Assembly: GCA_031254535.1 (NCBI GenBank)
Contig: JAIRUG010000064.1
Coordinates: forward strand, 1-12,551
Direction: 5' to 3'
DNA from: Rickettsia sp.
Lineage (GTDB): Bacteria; Pseudomonadota; Alphaproteobacteria; Rickettsiales; Rickettsiaceae
Length of the DNA: 12,551 nucleotides
Below the pieces are notes generated by a model. It did no database searches. It worked only from the letters and a program-made list of their open reading frames with translations, and was not told the origin of the DNA. Below are positions 6,779 to 12,551 of the stretch, piece by piece. The position numbers were made by a program, and so were the translations under genes. Position 1 is the first letter of the stretch. The number at the start of each line of letters is the position of its first letter.

Positions 6779-7339
6779 ATGGGTAACAATAAAAATGAGA
6801 GTAAACCGGATTCTTTGGAAAATCTAAATACAGCTTTGGATAAAGTTACAGAGCTTTTAAAAGTAGCAGAGAAAGAGTTAAAAAACATTCCACAATTAAA
6901 AGGATTGGATAAACTTCAAGGTGAAAAAGCACAAAATCTCTTGCAAAAATTTCAACAGGGGTTTGACAAGGCAAGAGAAGATATAAAAAAAGATGTAGAG
7001 AATAGACATGCTGCCCCTATAAGAGATTTTGCTGACCAGCAAAGTGCCGAACAATATGAGAAAAGTCCAATTGGACGGCTAGAGAAATTTGCTAAGGATC
7101 AACTGAAGAAAGTTGAAAAAATATTTGAGGGACCTGTCAATACCATCAAAGATAATAAGATTTTAAATGCAGTGGTAAATGTAATAAAATGTTCATGCAA
7201 GGCAGTTAGTACTATAGTTAAAAGTAGTTTAAACAATGCTATAGCCGTGGGAAAAGTTGCAGAGAGTGTTGTTAATCTTGGCTCGGCAATAAAAAATGCT
7301 GCTATGGGCAAAGGAGCACAACCAACAATGGGCAAGTAA
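6779..7339 (+). CDS. Unknown lysine-rich helical protein
   Basis: I do not recognise this 186-residue protein. It has no signal peptide. Residues 1-115 are highly charged (Lys/Glu/Gln-rich) with heptad-like leucines (NLNTALDKVTELLKVAEKEL, then LLQKFQQGFDKAREDIKKDV), which suggests helical or coiled-coil structure. Residues ~125-175 are more hydrophobic and small-residue rich (ILNAVVNVIKCSCKAVSTIV, NNAIAVGKVAESVVNLGSAI), consistent with amphipathic helices and possible membrane contact. The tail is Gly/Lys-rich. GAGAAG sits just before ATG 6779. The gene has its own likely promoter and ends 1 bp before a MITE-like repeat. A secreted effector or structural helper is conceivable, but nothing here shows it. 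Codon use and composition match its neighbours, so it is probably a real, lineage-restricted gene. Confidence 0.75.
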   Translation: MGNNKNESKPDSLENLNTALDKVTELLKVAEKELKNIPQLKGLDKLQGEKAQNLLQKFQQGFDKAREDIKKDVENRHAAPIRDFADQQSAEQYEKSPIGRLEKFAKDQLKKVEKIFEGPVNTIKDNKILNAVVNVIKCSCKAVSTIVKSSLNNAIAVGKVAESVVNLGSAIKNAAMGKGAQPTMGK

Positions 7340-7340
7340 C

Positions 7341-7494
7341 TATAGCTAACCCGATTAGCTTAGCATTTATCCATGCAAACTAACGTCATTATGGATTGCT
7401 TCGTCGGCTCATGCCTCCTCGCAATGACGATTGGGGTGCATATACGTCATTGCGAGACCACGCAAGTAGGTCGTGGCCAATCCACATTATCATT
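7341..7494. repeat. MITE-like repeat, left part only
   Basis: Begins TATAGCTAACCCGATTAG at 7341, one base after the preceding stop codon. It continues with ATTTATCCATGCAAACTAACG, a subterminal sequence shared with 11020-11041. Inside are GGATTGCTTCGTCGGCTC, CCTCGCAATGACG and CGTCATTGCGAGACC hairpin arms. No right terminal repeat is found; at 7495 a different palindromic element begins, so the copy looks truncated or interrupted. Confidence 0.65.
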
Positions 7495-7617
7495 TACTCT
7501 TCTGCTTTGAAGAATTGTTTTTTGAAAATATCAGGGACTCGCATACTCACGTACCCCATGTACGCTGCGTGTGCTTGCCCCTCATTTTCAAATCCAATTC
7601 TCCAAATCATTTGAGTA
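7495..7617. mobile_element. Second palindromic element (about 123 bp, not RPE1)
   Basis: The left end, TACTCTTCTGCTTTGAAGAATTG (7495-7517), pairs imperfectly with the right end, CAATTCTCCAAATCATTTGAGTA (7595-7617). Further in, TTTTGAAAAT pairs with ATTTTCAAA, and the centre (CTCACGTACCCCATGTACGCTGCG) folds on GTAC arms. The centre resembles the RPE1 centre (CTCACGTAC...GTACGCTGCG) but the ends differ. It lies between the unknown gene and the convergent glycosyltransferase. Assigning it to a named RPE family would need a search. Confidence 0.65.
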
Positions 7618-7620
7618 TTC

Positions 7621-10065
7621 CTACCGCCTATCATGATCATTATTTATGGCTGTTACCAAAGAGTTTTTTAAAGCAAGAGCATTTTTATTATATTTGTTAA
7701 TGAACTCTGGTAGTTTGGAACATATTATATCAATATTTTGTTGAACCTTTTCTATTGCTTTAAATATGGTTAATGGACAATCAACACGATTAACAGTTAA
7801 CATATCACGTAAAAATTGATCATCATAAATATCTGCTGTAGGTCCAACTAAGCAAGGTACTCCTAAACTTAAGCTCTCTAAAACTATCATAGGTGAACAT
7901 TCTGAATTAGTAATGTACAAAGTTAAATTAGTATTAGCAATTAATTTTATTAGTTCTTGGTGTGGTAATTGCTCAAGAAAAACTTTAAGCTCTACATCCT
8001 TCATCATCCAAGAAGCATGTTTATCGTCATTAAAATGGCAATTAGTATAACAAGAAACCTTATCTTTAAACATATTTATTGCTGCAAATTGAGGATAGAT
8101 ATTCTTGATCCATGTGCTAGAAGCACTCCACATACCAATTGTAAATTTACCAGTTTCTCTGGGTACCATCTTTCTTTCAGGCAGTAATGGTATGAAGTTT
8201 TGTAATAGATAAGATTGGATACCATTAGTTATCAGAAATTGTTCTAAACCTTTCTTCAGGGTGATAATAGCCTTAATTTTATTTTGCTGATATAAATTCA
8301 ACCATTTATAAAAATCTTGACAGTGATAAGAATCTACCCATTGGGCAGGAGAACCATGCCATAAAAAGTAAATATCTAAACAATTATCAACCTTAAGCTC
8401 ATGCAGCTTTTCTACTAATTGCACATGAACATCAAGACCACCTGATATAACTAATTTTTTAATGCCTGTCTTTATAATTAACTGTGCTATTTTAGTGATA
8501 ATCTTGTTAGGTAAATTAACATAACTTAGCAAAACGTTTGATTTCCCTACAGGGAAAGGAATTATTTGGTCAAATAATTCTTTAGTAGAGTTAGCAACTC
8601 CAGGAAAAGCACTAGAATAGATTACGTAAATACCATCAGTAGACCCCTTGCAAAACTCTACTTCTACTGGTGATTTGTACGTCGATTCGGTACTCGAATC
8701 CTCACGTACACTTAAGTACGCTGTGGTTCTCCGTTCCGAGTCTCCTTCAAATCCCTCAGCATAAGCGAATTTTGCAAGAGGTCTAGTATCTTTTTGCTGT
8801 CCTTGATATTTGATTATAAAATTTTTAAAATTATCATAGTCATTTTCTGAAGAGCAAGAATAAAGCATTGTAATTATTCGTCTAGCAAATAACCTAATCC
8901 AATAATATTTTAGAAGAGGTTGTGCTATCTTCTTTAAAAAATGAATAGAACGGATTTTATTAATAATAGAGGGTGCCTCCCCCTTATTAACAAGGTTAAT
9001 ATCTCTTAAAATTTGTTGCTTTATTTGTAGATTTTGTTTTTTTATATGATTTTTTACTGAAGTCTCTATAAATGAATGCCATAAGTTTTGCAGATGAGTT
9101 TTATTGGCAAAGGTTTTTTGATAAGCAAGGAAGTTTTGTTGTTTTATATTTGTTAGTAATTCTCTGTCAGAATTTAATTTTTTTATTGCATCCGTAAAAT
9201 GCGGATATTCCCTATTAATTATAAACTGATGTTGTATATCAGGTAGTACCTCCCGAACAATCCCCACAGCAGTAGTAATAATTGCACAACCAAATGCCAT
9301 CGCTTCAATAAGCGTCAGTGGTGTTCCTTCTTGCACGGATGCTATTAGCAAGATATCTGTTTCTTTTAGAGTATCCCAAACTTCTTGTTTTGAGTGTAGC
9401 CGCTGATTTTTATCTATTATACATCTTTTGATGTGAATTTTCTCATGATCAAGCTGCTCTAGGGCTGGTATAATTACCGTTTTCAGACCTTTGTAATCAT
9501 CAATAGTACTATACCAACTTCCCCAAGCACTATTACCAATCCATGTGACAACTAACCTACTAGATACTAAATCAAGTTCAGGGGCACTTTTTGAATCTGG
9601 AATTAATACATTATCATAAATTACTTGCCAGGGTTTTGGATATTCTGTGATATTTGCATAAATATCATACAATTTTTTAGAGCTAGTGTAGTAGTTATCA
9701 ATAAATCGGAAAGTTGGTAAGTTTTTTAATATATCACCTTCATTTTCAATAAATAAATGATCAGGTATGCTAATGGTAATGGCAATATTTAATAATTTTT
9801 CAATATTACTATTAGTGCTAATACCATCATCTACTATAATTTGCAGTAAGTGCGTTAAATACCCACGATAAAAGAAATGTATTAATTTAATAGAATTATA
9901 TTGGTTTAAGCTAATTAGAAAATCCTCAGATGTTTTATAATCACAGCTATAAATTATATGACAATCATATTGATCATTTAGTAAAGATCGAACAAACGAG
10001 GCGACGCTATCAAAAGCCCATCCCCTAACATCAGCTACTAAGATCAGGGTTTCTTTTAAATTCAT
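7621..10065 (-). CDS. Double glycosyltransferase (two GT-B modules joined by an RPE1 insertion)
   Basis: This 814-residue cytoplasmic protein appears to contain two glycosyltransferase modules. Module 1 (about 1-340) has the GT4-like acceptor/donor pattern ASVQEGTPLTLIEAMAFGCAIITTAVG (242-268), with the EX7E-type glutamates. Module 2 (about 476-800) has ISGGLDVH, WHGSPAQW and, near 725-746, ECSPMIVLESLSLGVPCLVGP, a related donor-binding pattern. Residues 341-427 are a basic helical linker. Residues 428-475 are exactly one RPE1 copy read in the usual RPE1 frame (GDSERRTTAYLSVREDSSTE). No signal peptide. ATG 10065 overlaps the epimerase stop as ATGA, so translation is probably coupled; no Shine-Dalgarno sequence is seen. 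With the epimerase it likely builds a surface polysaccharide or lipopolysaccharide. Sugar and linkage cannot be told. Confidence 0.85.
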   Translation of the reverse strand: MNLKETLILVADVRGWAFDSVASFVRSLLNDQYDCHIIYSCDYKTSEDFLISLNQYNSIKLIHFFYRGYLTHLLQIIVDDGISTNSNIEKLLNIAITISIPDHLFIENEGDILKNLPTFRFIDNYYTSSKKLYDIYANITEYPKPWQVIYDNVLIPDSKSAPELDLVSSRLVVTWIGNSAWGSWYSTIDDYKGLKTVIIPALEQLDHEKIHIKRCIIDKNQRLHSKQEVWDTLKETDILLIASVQEGTPLTLIEAMAFGCAIITTAVGIVREVLPDIQHQFIINREYPHFTDAIKKLNSDRELLTNIKQQNFLAYQKTFANKTHLQNLWHSFIETSVKNHIKKQNLQIKQQILRDINLVNKGEAPSIINKIRSIHFLKKIAQPLLKYYWIRLFARRIITMLYSCSSENDYDNFKNFIIKYQGQQKDTRPLAKFAYAEGFEGDSERRTTAYLSVREDSSTESTYKSPVEVEFCKGSTDGIYVIYSSAFPGVANSTKELFDQIIPFPVGKSNVLLSYVNLPNKIITKIAQLIIKTGIKKLVISGGLDVHVQLVEKLHELKVDNCLDIYFLWHGSPAQWVDSYHCQDFYKWLNLYQQNKIKAIITLKKGLEQFLITNGIQSYLLQNFIPLLPERKMVPRETGKFTIGMWSASSTWIKNIYPQFAAINMFKDKVSCYTNCHFNDDKHASWMMKDVELKVFLEQLPHQELIKLIANTNLTLYITNSECSPMIVLESLSLGVPCLVGPTADIYDDQFLRDMLTVNRVDCPLTIFKAIEKVQQNIDIICSKLPEFINKYNKNALALKNSLVTAINNDHDRR
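8641..8784 (-). mobile_element. Rickettsia palindromic element RPE1, copy 2 (inside the double glycosyltransferase)
   Basis: This 144-bp palindrome has ends AGACCCCTTGCAAAA and TTTTGCAAGAGGTCT. It starts exactly at codon 428 of the host gene and encodes 48 residues on the minus strand, including GDSERRTTAYLSVREDSSTE and SPVEVEFCK. The match to the RPE1 protein pattern is from memory. It is the same length as the copy at 4205-4348, about 86% identical by hand count, and in the same orientation on the chromosome. Confidence 0.9.
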
Positions 10066-10976
10066 AAATTTACGCTAAATAACTCTAATAATCCAGTTTC
10101 TAACTCATATGTTGCCCTATAATTTAAAATATGCTGAGCCAATTCTGGGCTGCCAACAGAACTATTCACACTACCAACTTGACTTGGTAGATATTTTATT
10201 CCTTTGACATCGGCAATTTTACCAATTAGTTGAATAAGTTCATTTATAGAATAGGTACGTCCTGTGCAAACATTTATTACTGGAACCGATGATGATGCAA
10301 TAGACAAGGCTCTAACACACATATTTGTTACATCTGAAACATGTATAAAATCACGACTTTGATTTCCATCACCAAAAACCACCAACTCTTTACCATCTTT
10401 CACTCGTTCTCTAAATATTGATATTACACCAGAATAATCGGAATTTTTAGGTTGTCCTTTACCATAAACATTAAAAAAGCGTAAACCACAACTTTTAAGA
10501 GATTTAAGCTCGCCAAAAACTTTAGCTTGCAGTTCACAGGCATATTTATCCACTGCATAAGGAGAAAGTGGACTTACTTTACCATTTTCTTGTAGAGGTA
10601 AATCACTTACCATACCGTAAACAGCAGCAGATGATGCATATACCACAGGAATATTTTGTTTACTTGCCTGAAGGAATATGTTAATGGTTCCCGTTAAATT
10701 CACTTGATGGCTGTAATACCAATTATTAATTGATTGCTGCACATTTACCACTGCTGCAAGATGAAAGCAACCATCAATATTTCTAAATATTTTTTTTACA
10801 ATATCTTGGTCTAAAATACTTCCTTGAATAAATTCAACATTTTTATAAACTGAATTATTAAAGTTACCAGTTGAGAGATCATCTAATATGACAACTTGGT
10901 GACCTTCTTTTACTAGTAAGTTAACAAGGTGTGAACCAATGAAACCAGCACCACCAGTAACTAAATATCTTGACAT
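10062..10976 (-). CDS. NAD-dependent sugar epimerase/dehydratase (UDP-glucose 4-epimerase-like)
   Basis: This 304-residue extended short-chain dehydrogenase acts on nucleotide sugars in the cytoplasm. The Rossmann NAD-binding motif TGGAGFIG is at 7-14, followed by DDLSTGN (32-38), HLAAVVNV in the fourth strand, YASSAAVYG (113-121) and the catalytic SPYAVDKYACE with Tyr140 and Lys144. The sugar-binding GLRFFNVYGKGQ and the later SRDFIHVSDV are also family features. The pattern fits UDP-(N-acetyl)hexosamine or UDP-glucose 4-epimerases best; a dehydratase or reductase role cannot be excluded. It is somewhat short for the family (about 310-340). ATG 10976 starts directly at the Rossmann fold; no Shine-Dalgarno sequence is visible. 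It overlaps the following glycosyltransferase by 4 nt, marking a two-gene polysaccharide operon. Confidence 0.9.
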   Translation of the reverse strand: MSRYLVTGGAGFIGSHLVNLLVKEGHQVVILDDLSTGNFNNSVYKNVEFIQGSILDQDIVKKIFRNIDGCFHLAAVVNVQQSINNWYYSHQVNLTGTINIFLQASKQNIPVVYASSAAVYGMVSDLPLQENGKVSPLSPYAVDKYACELQAKVFGELKSLKSCGLRFFNVYGKGQPKNSDYSGVISIFRERVKDGKELVVFGDGNQSRDFIHVSDVTNMCVRALSIASSSVPVINVCTGRTYSINELIQLIGKIADVKGIKYLPSQVGSVNSSVGSPELAQHILNYRATYELETGLLELFSVNL

Positions 10977-11000
10977 ATATTAATAATAGGTTTAATTCAA

Positions 11001-11168
11001 ATATAGCTAACCCGATTAGTATTTATCCATACAAACTAACGCTATTAGCGAGGAGCTACTTTAGTAGCATTGATGCAATCCAAGAAATTGAATAGAAATG
11101 GGTTGCTTCGCTCTAGCTTCACGCCTCCTTGCTAATAGACGACGTAATGCTAATCGGGTTAGCTATAT
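11001..11168. mobile_element. MITE-like element (complete, 168 bp, near-perfect ends)
   Basis: ATATAGCTAACCCGATTAG (11001-11019) is exactly complementary to the right end (11150-11168). Inside, CTATTAGCGAGGAG (11042-11055) pairs with CTCCTTGCTAATAG (11125-11138) with one mismatch. GCAATCC and the decayed partner GGGTTGC form the inner arms. No coding capacity. Both ends are TA. It lies between the divergent epimerase and glycosyltransferase and is the best-preserved copy in the window. Confidence 0.8.
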
Positions 11169-11188
11169 ACTCAAATCATTTGAGTATA
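11166..11188. repeat. 23-bp palindrome resembling end-to-end joined palindromic-element termini
   Basis: TATACTCAAAT and its exact complement flank a single C. CAAATCATTTGAGTAT is shared with the right end of the palindromic element at 7495-7617. The palindrome overlaps the right end of the MITE-like element by 3 bp. Confidence 0.7.
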
Positions 11189-11209
11189 CTTCAATATTCT
11201 ATGTTATAG
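11180..11209 (+). promoter_or_regulatory. Possible promoter of the GT4 glycosyltransferase
   Basis: TTGAGT (11180-11185), lying in the palindrome, and TTATAG (11204-11209) are spaced by 18 bases, about 21 bases before ATG 11231. Weak consensus only; AT-rich flanks make chance matches likely. Confidence 0.3.
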
Positions 11210-11230
11210 AATTATTATAAAGAAAAATAA

Positions 11231-12343
11231 ATGAAAAAAATCATTATTTTTACAAATACAGATTGGCACTTCTATAATCATCTTCTGCCAATTGCTTTAA
11301 CCGCTAAAATGAAAGGATATGAAGTAAAGGTACTAACAAATATTAGTGAATTTAAAGATAAGATAGAACAACATGATTTACCAGTAATTCCAATTTCAAT
11401 AAAGCGTGGAAGTATTAACCCTTTTACTGATTTACTATTATTAATCAAGTTAATTAGAATATTAAATAAGGAAAAACCTGATACATTACATAATTTCACT
11501 ATAAAACCAATTTTTTATGGAAGTATAACTGGCTTTTTGTGCGGTATACCACAAATTATTAACAATTTTGTTGGTATGGGTTTAATCTTTATCAGTAATA
11601 ATTTCTTACTAAAATTGGTTAGAAGCATTATAGTTAGAGTAATATCCCTAGTAGGATATTACAAAAGCATGTTACTTGTTGTACAAAATGATGATGACTT
11701 AGCTTTACTGGTAAAATTAGGTATAGCCCCCAAAAATTTAATCATTAAACAATGCAGTGTTGGTATAGAAAATAAGAAATTTCCTCTCCTACCAGAACCA
11801 TCAGGTAATAAAATAGTGGTAGCTTTGGTAGCTAGAATGCTTATTGATAAAGGTGTATATGAATTTATATATGCAGCAAAAATATTAAAACAAAAAAATA
11901 TAGATGCTGAATTTTGGTTAGTTGGTGAGCCTGACCAAGGTAATAAACAGTCAATAGCACAATCCATATTAGAAAACTGTCAAAATCTAGGATATATCAA
12001 ATATCTCGGCTATCAGAAAAATATCGAAGAAATCTGGAAAAAAGCCCATATTGCCGTATTACCCTCCTACCGTGAAGGGCTAAGCCGTAGTCTTTTAGAG
12101 GCTGGGGCATATGGTAGAACAATTATTACTACTGATGCTCCAGGTGGCAGAGAATTAATACAAGACAAAATAAACGGGTTATTAGTTAAACCCCAAAATA
12201 CAGAAGATTTAGTAAGAGCTATGGAAGTACTAATCACTATGCCTTCATTAAGAAAACATCTTGGTAAAAAAATTCGACAAGATATTTTAGAAAAATATGA
12301 CAACCAATTAATCTCCGAGAAGATGGTTAATTTTTATGGCTAA
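11231..12343 (+). CDS. GT4-family glycosyltransferase
   Basis: This 370-residue GT-B retaining-type glycosyltransferase has an N-terminal acceptor domain starting MKKIIIFTNTDWHFYNHLLP and a C-terminal nucleotide-sugar domain. The latter shows VALVARMLIDKGVYEFI (197-213), FWLVGEPDQGN and PSYREGLSRSLLEAGAYGRTII (278-299), with the EX7E glutamates at 282 and 290. TDAPGGREL follows. Hydrophobic stretches near 101-145 suggest contact with the inner membrane and a lipid-linked acceptor. It resembles the PglA/CapM-like group that adds sugars to undecaprenyl-diphosphate-linked glycans; the exact sugar is not inferable. ATG 11231 has only a weak AAAGAAA ahead of it. The gene is divergent from the epimerase operon, so one polysaccharide locus is likely. 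Its TAA stop and last two codons lie inside a MITE-like end. Confidence 0.92.
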   Translation: MKKIIIFTNTDWHFYNHLLPIALTAKMKGYEVKVLTNISEFKDKIEQHDLPVIPISIKRGSINPFTDLLLLIKLIRILNKEKPDTLHNFTIKPIFYGSITGFLCGIPQIINNFVGMGLIFISNNFLLKLVRSIIVRVISLVGYYKSMLLVVQNDDDLALLVKLGIAPKNLIIKQCSVGIENKKFPLLPEPSGNKIVVALVARMLIDKGVYEFIYAAKILKQKNIDAEFWLVGEPDQGNKQSIAQSILENCQNLGYIKYLGYQKNIEEIWKKAHIAVLPSYREGLSRSLLEAGAYGRTIITTDAPGGRELIQDKINGLLVKPQNTEDLVRAMEVLITMPSLRKHLGKKIRQDILEKYDNQLISEKMVNFYG

Positions 12344-12400
12344 CCCGAATAGTATTTATCCATAGTTGTTCTAGGGCAATGTTTGTCATTCCCGCGTAAG
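12335..12400. repeat. MITE-like left end followed by a dispersed GTCATTCCCGCG repeat
   Basis: TATGGCTAACCCGAATAG and its continuation to 12365 match the left end of the 11001-11168 element at about 28 of 31 positions. They overlap the stop of the glycosyltransferase. GTCATTCCCGCGTAAG (12385-12400) recurs inverted at 3481-3496. No right end is seen before the transposase start, so the copy is truncated, or it is the outer edge of a longer element. Positions 12401-12494 hold nothing recognisable. Confidence 0.6.
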
Positions 12401-12494
12401 CACATAGGCGTTTAAGGAGTAAACAAAACATGGTATACTACTCATAAATGAAGGGTTGCAAAGATAGGAGAGATATTATAGAGTATATAACATT

Positions 12495-12551
12495 ATGAGT
12501 AAGAATGTATTAACAGAAGAACAAAGAGAAAAGTTGAAGGAACGTCATAAG
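12495..12551 (+). CDS. Transposase start, probably IS630-type (partial, runs off the right edge)
   Basis: ATG 12495 opens a frame of 19 codons to the window edge: MSKNVLTEEQREKLKERHK. A charged LT-EQRE-L--RHK opening is common in IS630-type transposases that go on with a helix-turn-helix region; this is recalled and not searched. No strong Shine-Dalgarno sequence precedes it. Its sequence differs from the transposase start at the left edge, so these are two different IS elements. Integrity cannot be judged. Confidence 0.5.
   Translation, partial: MSKNVLTEEQREKLKERHK

Noticed and set aside
7396..7614. Plus-strand open frames across the repeats at 7396-7700
   Set aside because: They run through MITE and palindromic-element sequence and into the 3' end of the glycosyltransferase; no Shine-Dalgarno and no protein-like pattern apart from the repeat translation.
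11659..11967. Minus-strand open frames inside the GT4 gene (11278-11499, 11659-11967, 12067-12303)
   Set aside because: All are antisense to a strongly supported glycosyltransferase and show no motif or ribosome site.

Overview
The window is AT-rich and reads as chromosome of a Rickettsia-type intracellular alphaproteobacterium (Rickettsia sensu lato). Three things point there: a RickA-type Arp2/3-activating protein, the rplY-pth-ychF gene order, and two copies of a 144-bp palindromic element whose translation matches the Rickettsia palindromic element RPE1. The species cannot be fixed from the sequence alone; the many repeats and IS starts at both edges suggest a repeat-rich lineage.

Layout. 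Positions 1-35 hold the start of a leftward transposase, followed by about 290 bp of repeat-derived hairpins. A long rickA gene (326-2485, minus) diverges from rplY (2623-3234, plus); back-to-back promoters lie in the 137-bp gap. Next is a plus-strand housekeeping block: pth, a frameshifted GNAT acetyltransferase, ychF, a GST-like gene and a small lysine-rich protein of unknown function (6779-7339). On the minus strand an NAD-dependent sugar epimerase (10062-10976) overlaps by 4 nt a double glycosyltransferase (7621-10065). Divergent from these is a single GT4-type glycosyltransferase (11231-12343). These three probably act in surface polysaccharide or O-antigen synthesis. The window closes with the first codons of a second, probably IS630-type, transposase (12495-12551).

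The most distinctive content is the repeat ecology. (i) Two RPE1 copies lie inside open reading frames, one read in the usual RPE1 frame and one read from the opposite strand. (ii) A second palindromic element (7495-7617) has a terminal sequence that reappears in frame in an N-terminal extension of Pth. A 23-bp near-perfect palindrome at 11166-11188 looks like the ends of such an element with the middle missing. (iii) A MITE-like family with ATATAGCTAACCCGATTAG terminal inverted repeats tends to start within a few bases of stop codons, and two genes end inside it. (iv) Internal hairpins come in two sequence versions (CATTGCGAG and CTATTAGCGAG) in which both arms have changed together. No tRNA, rRNA or CRISPR array is visible. 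I see no new multi-gene defence or metabolic system; the novelty lies in how palindromic repeats have shaped gene ends and proteins here.
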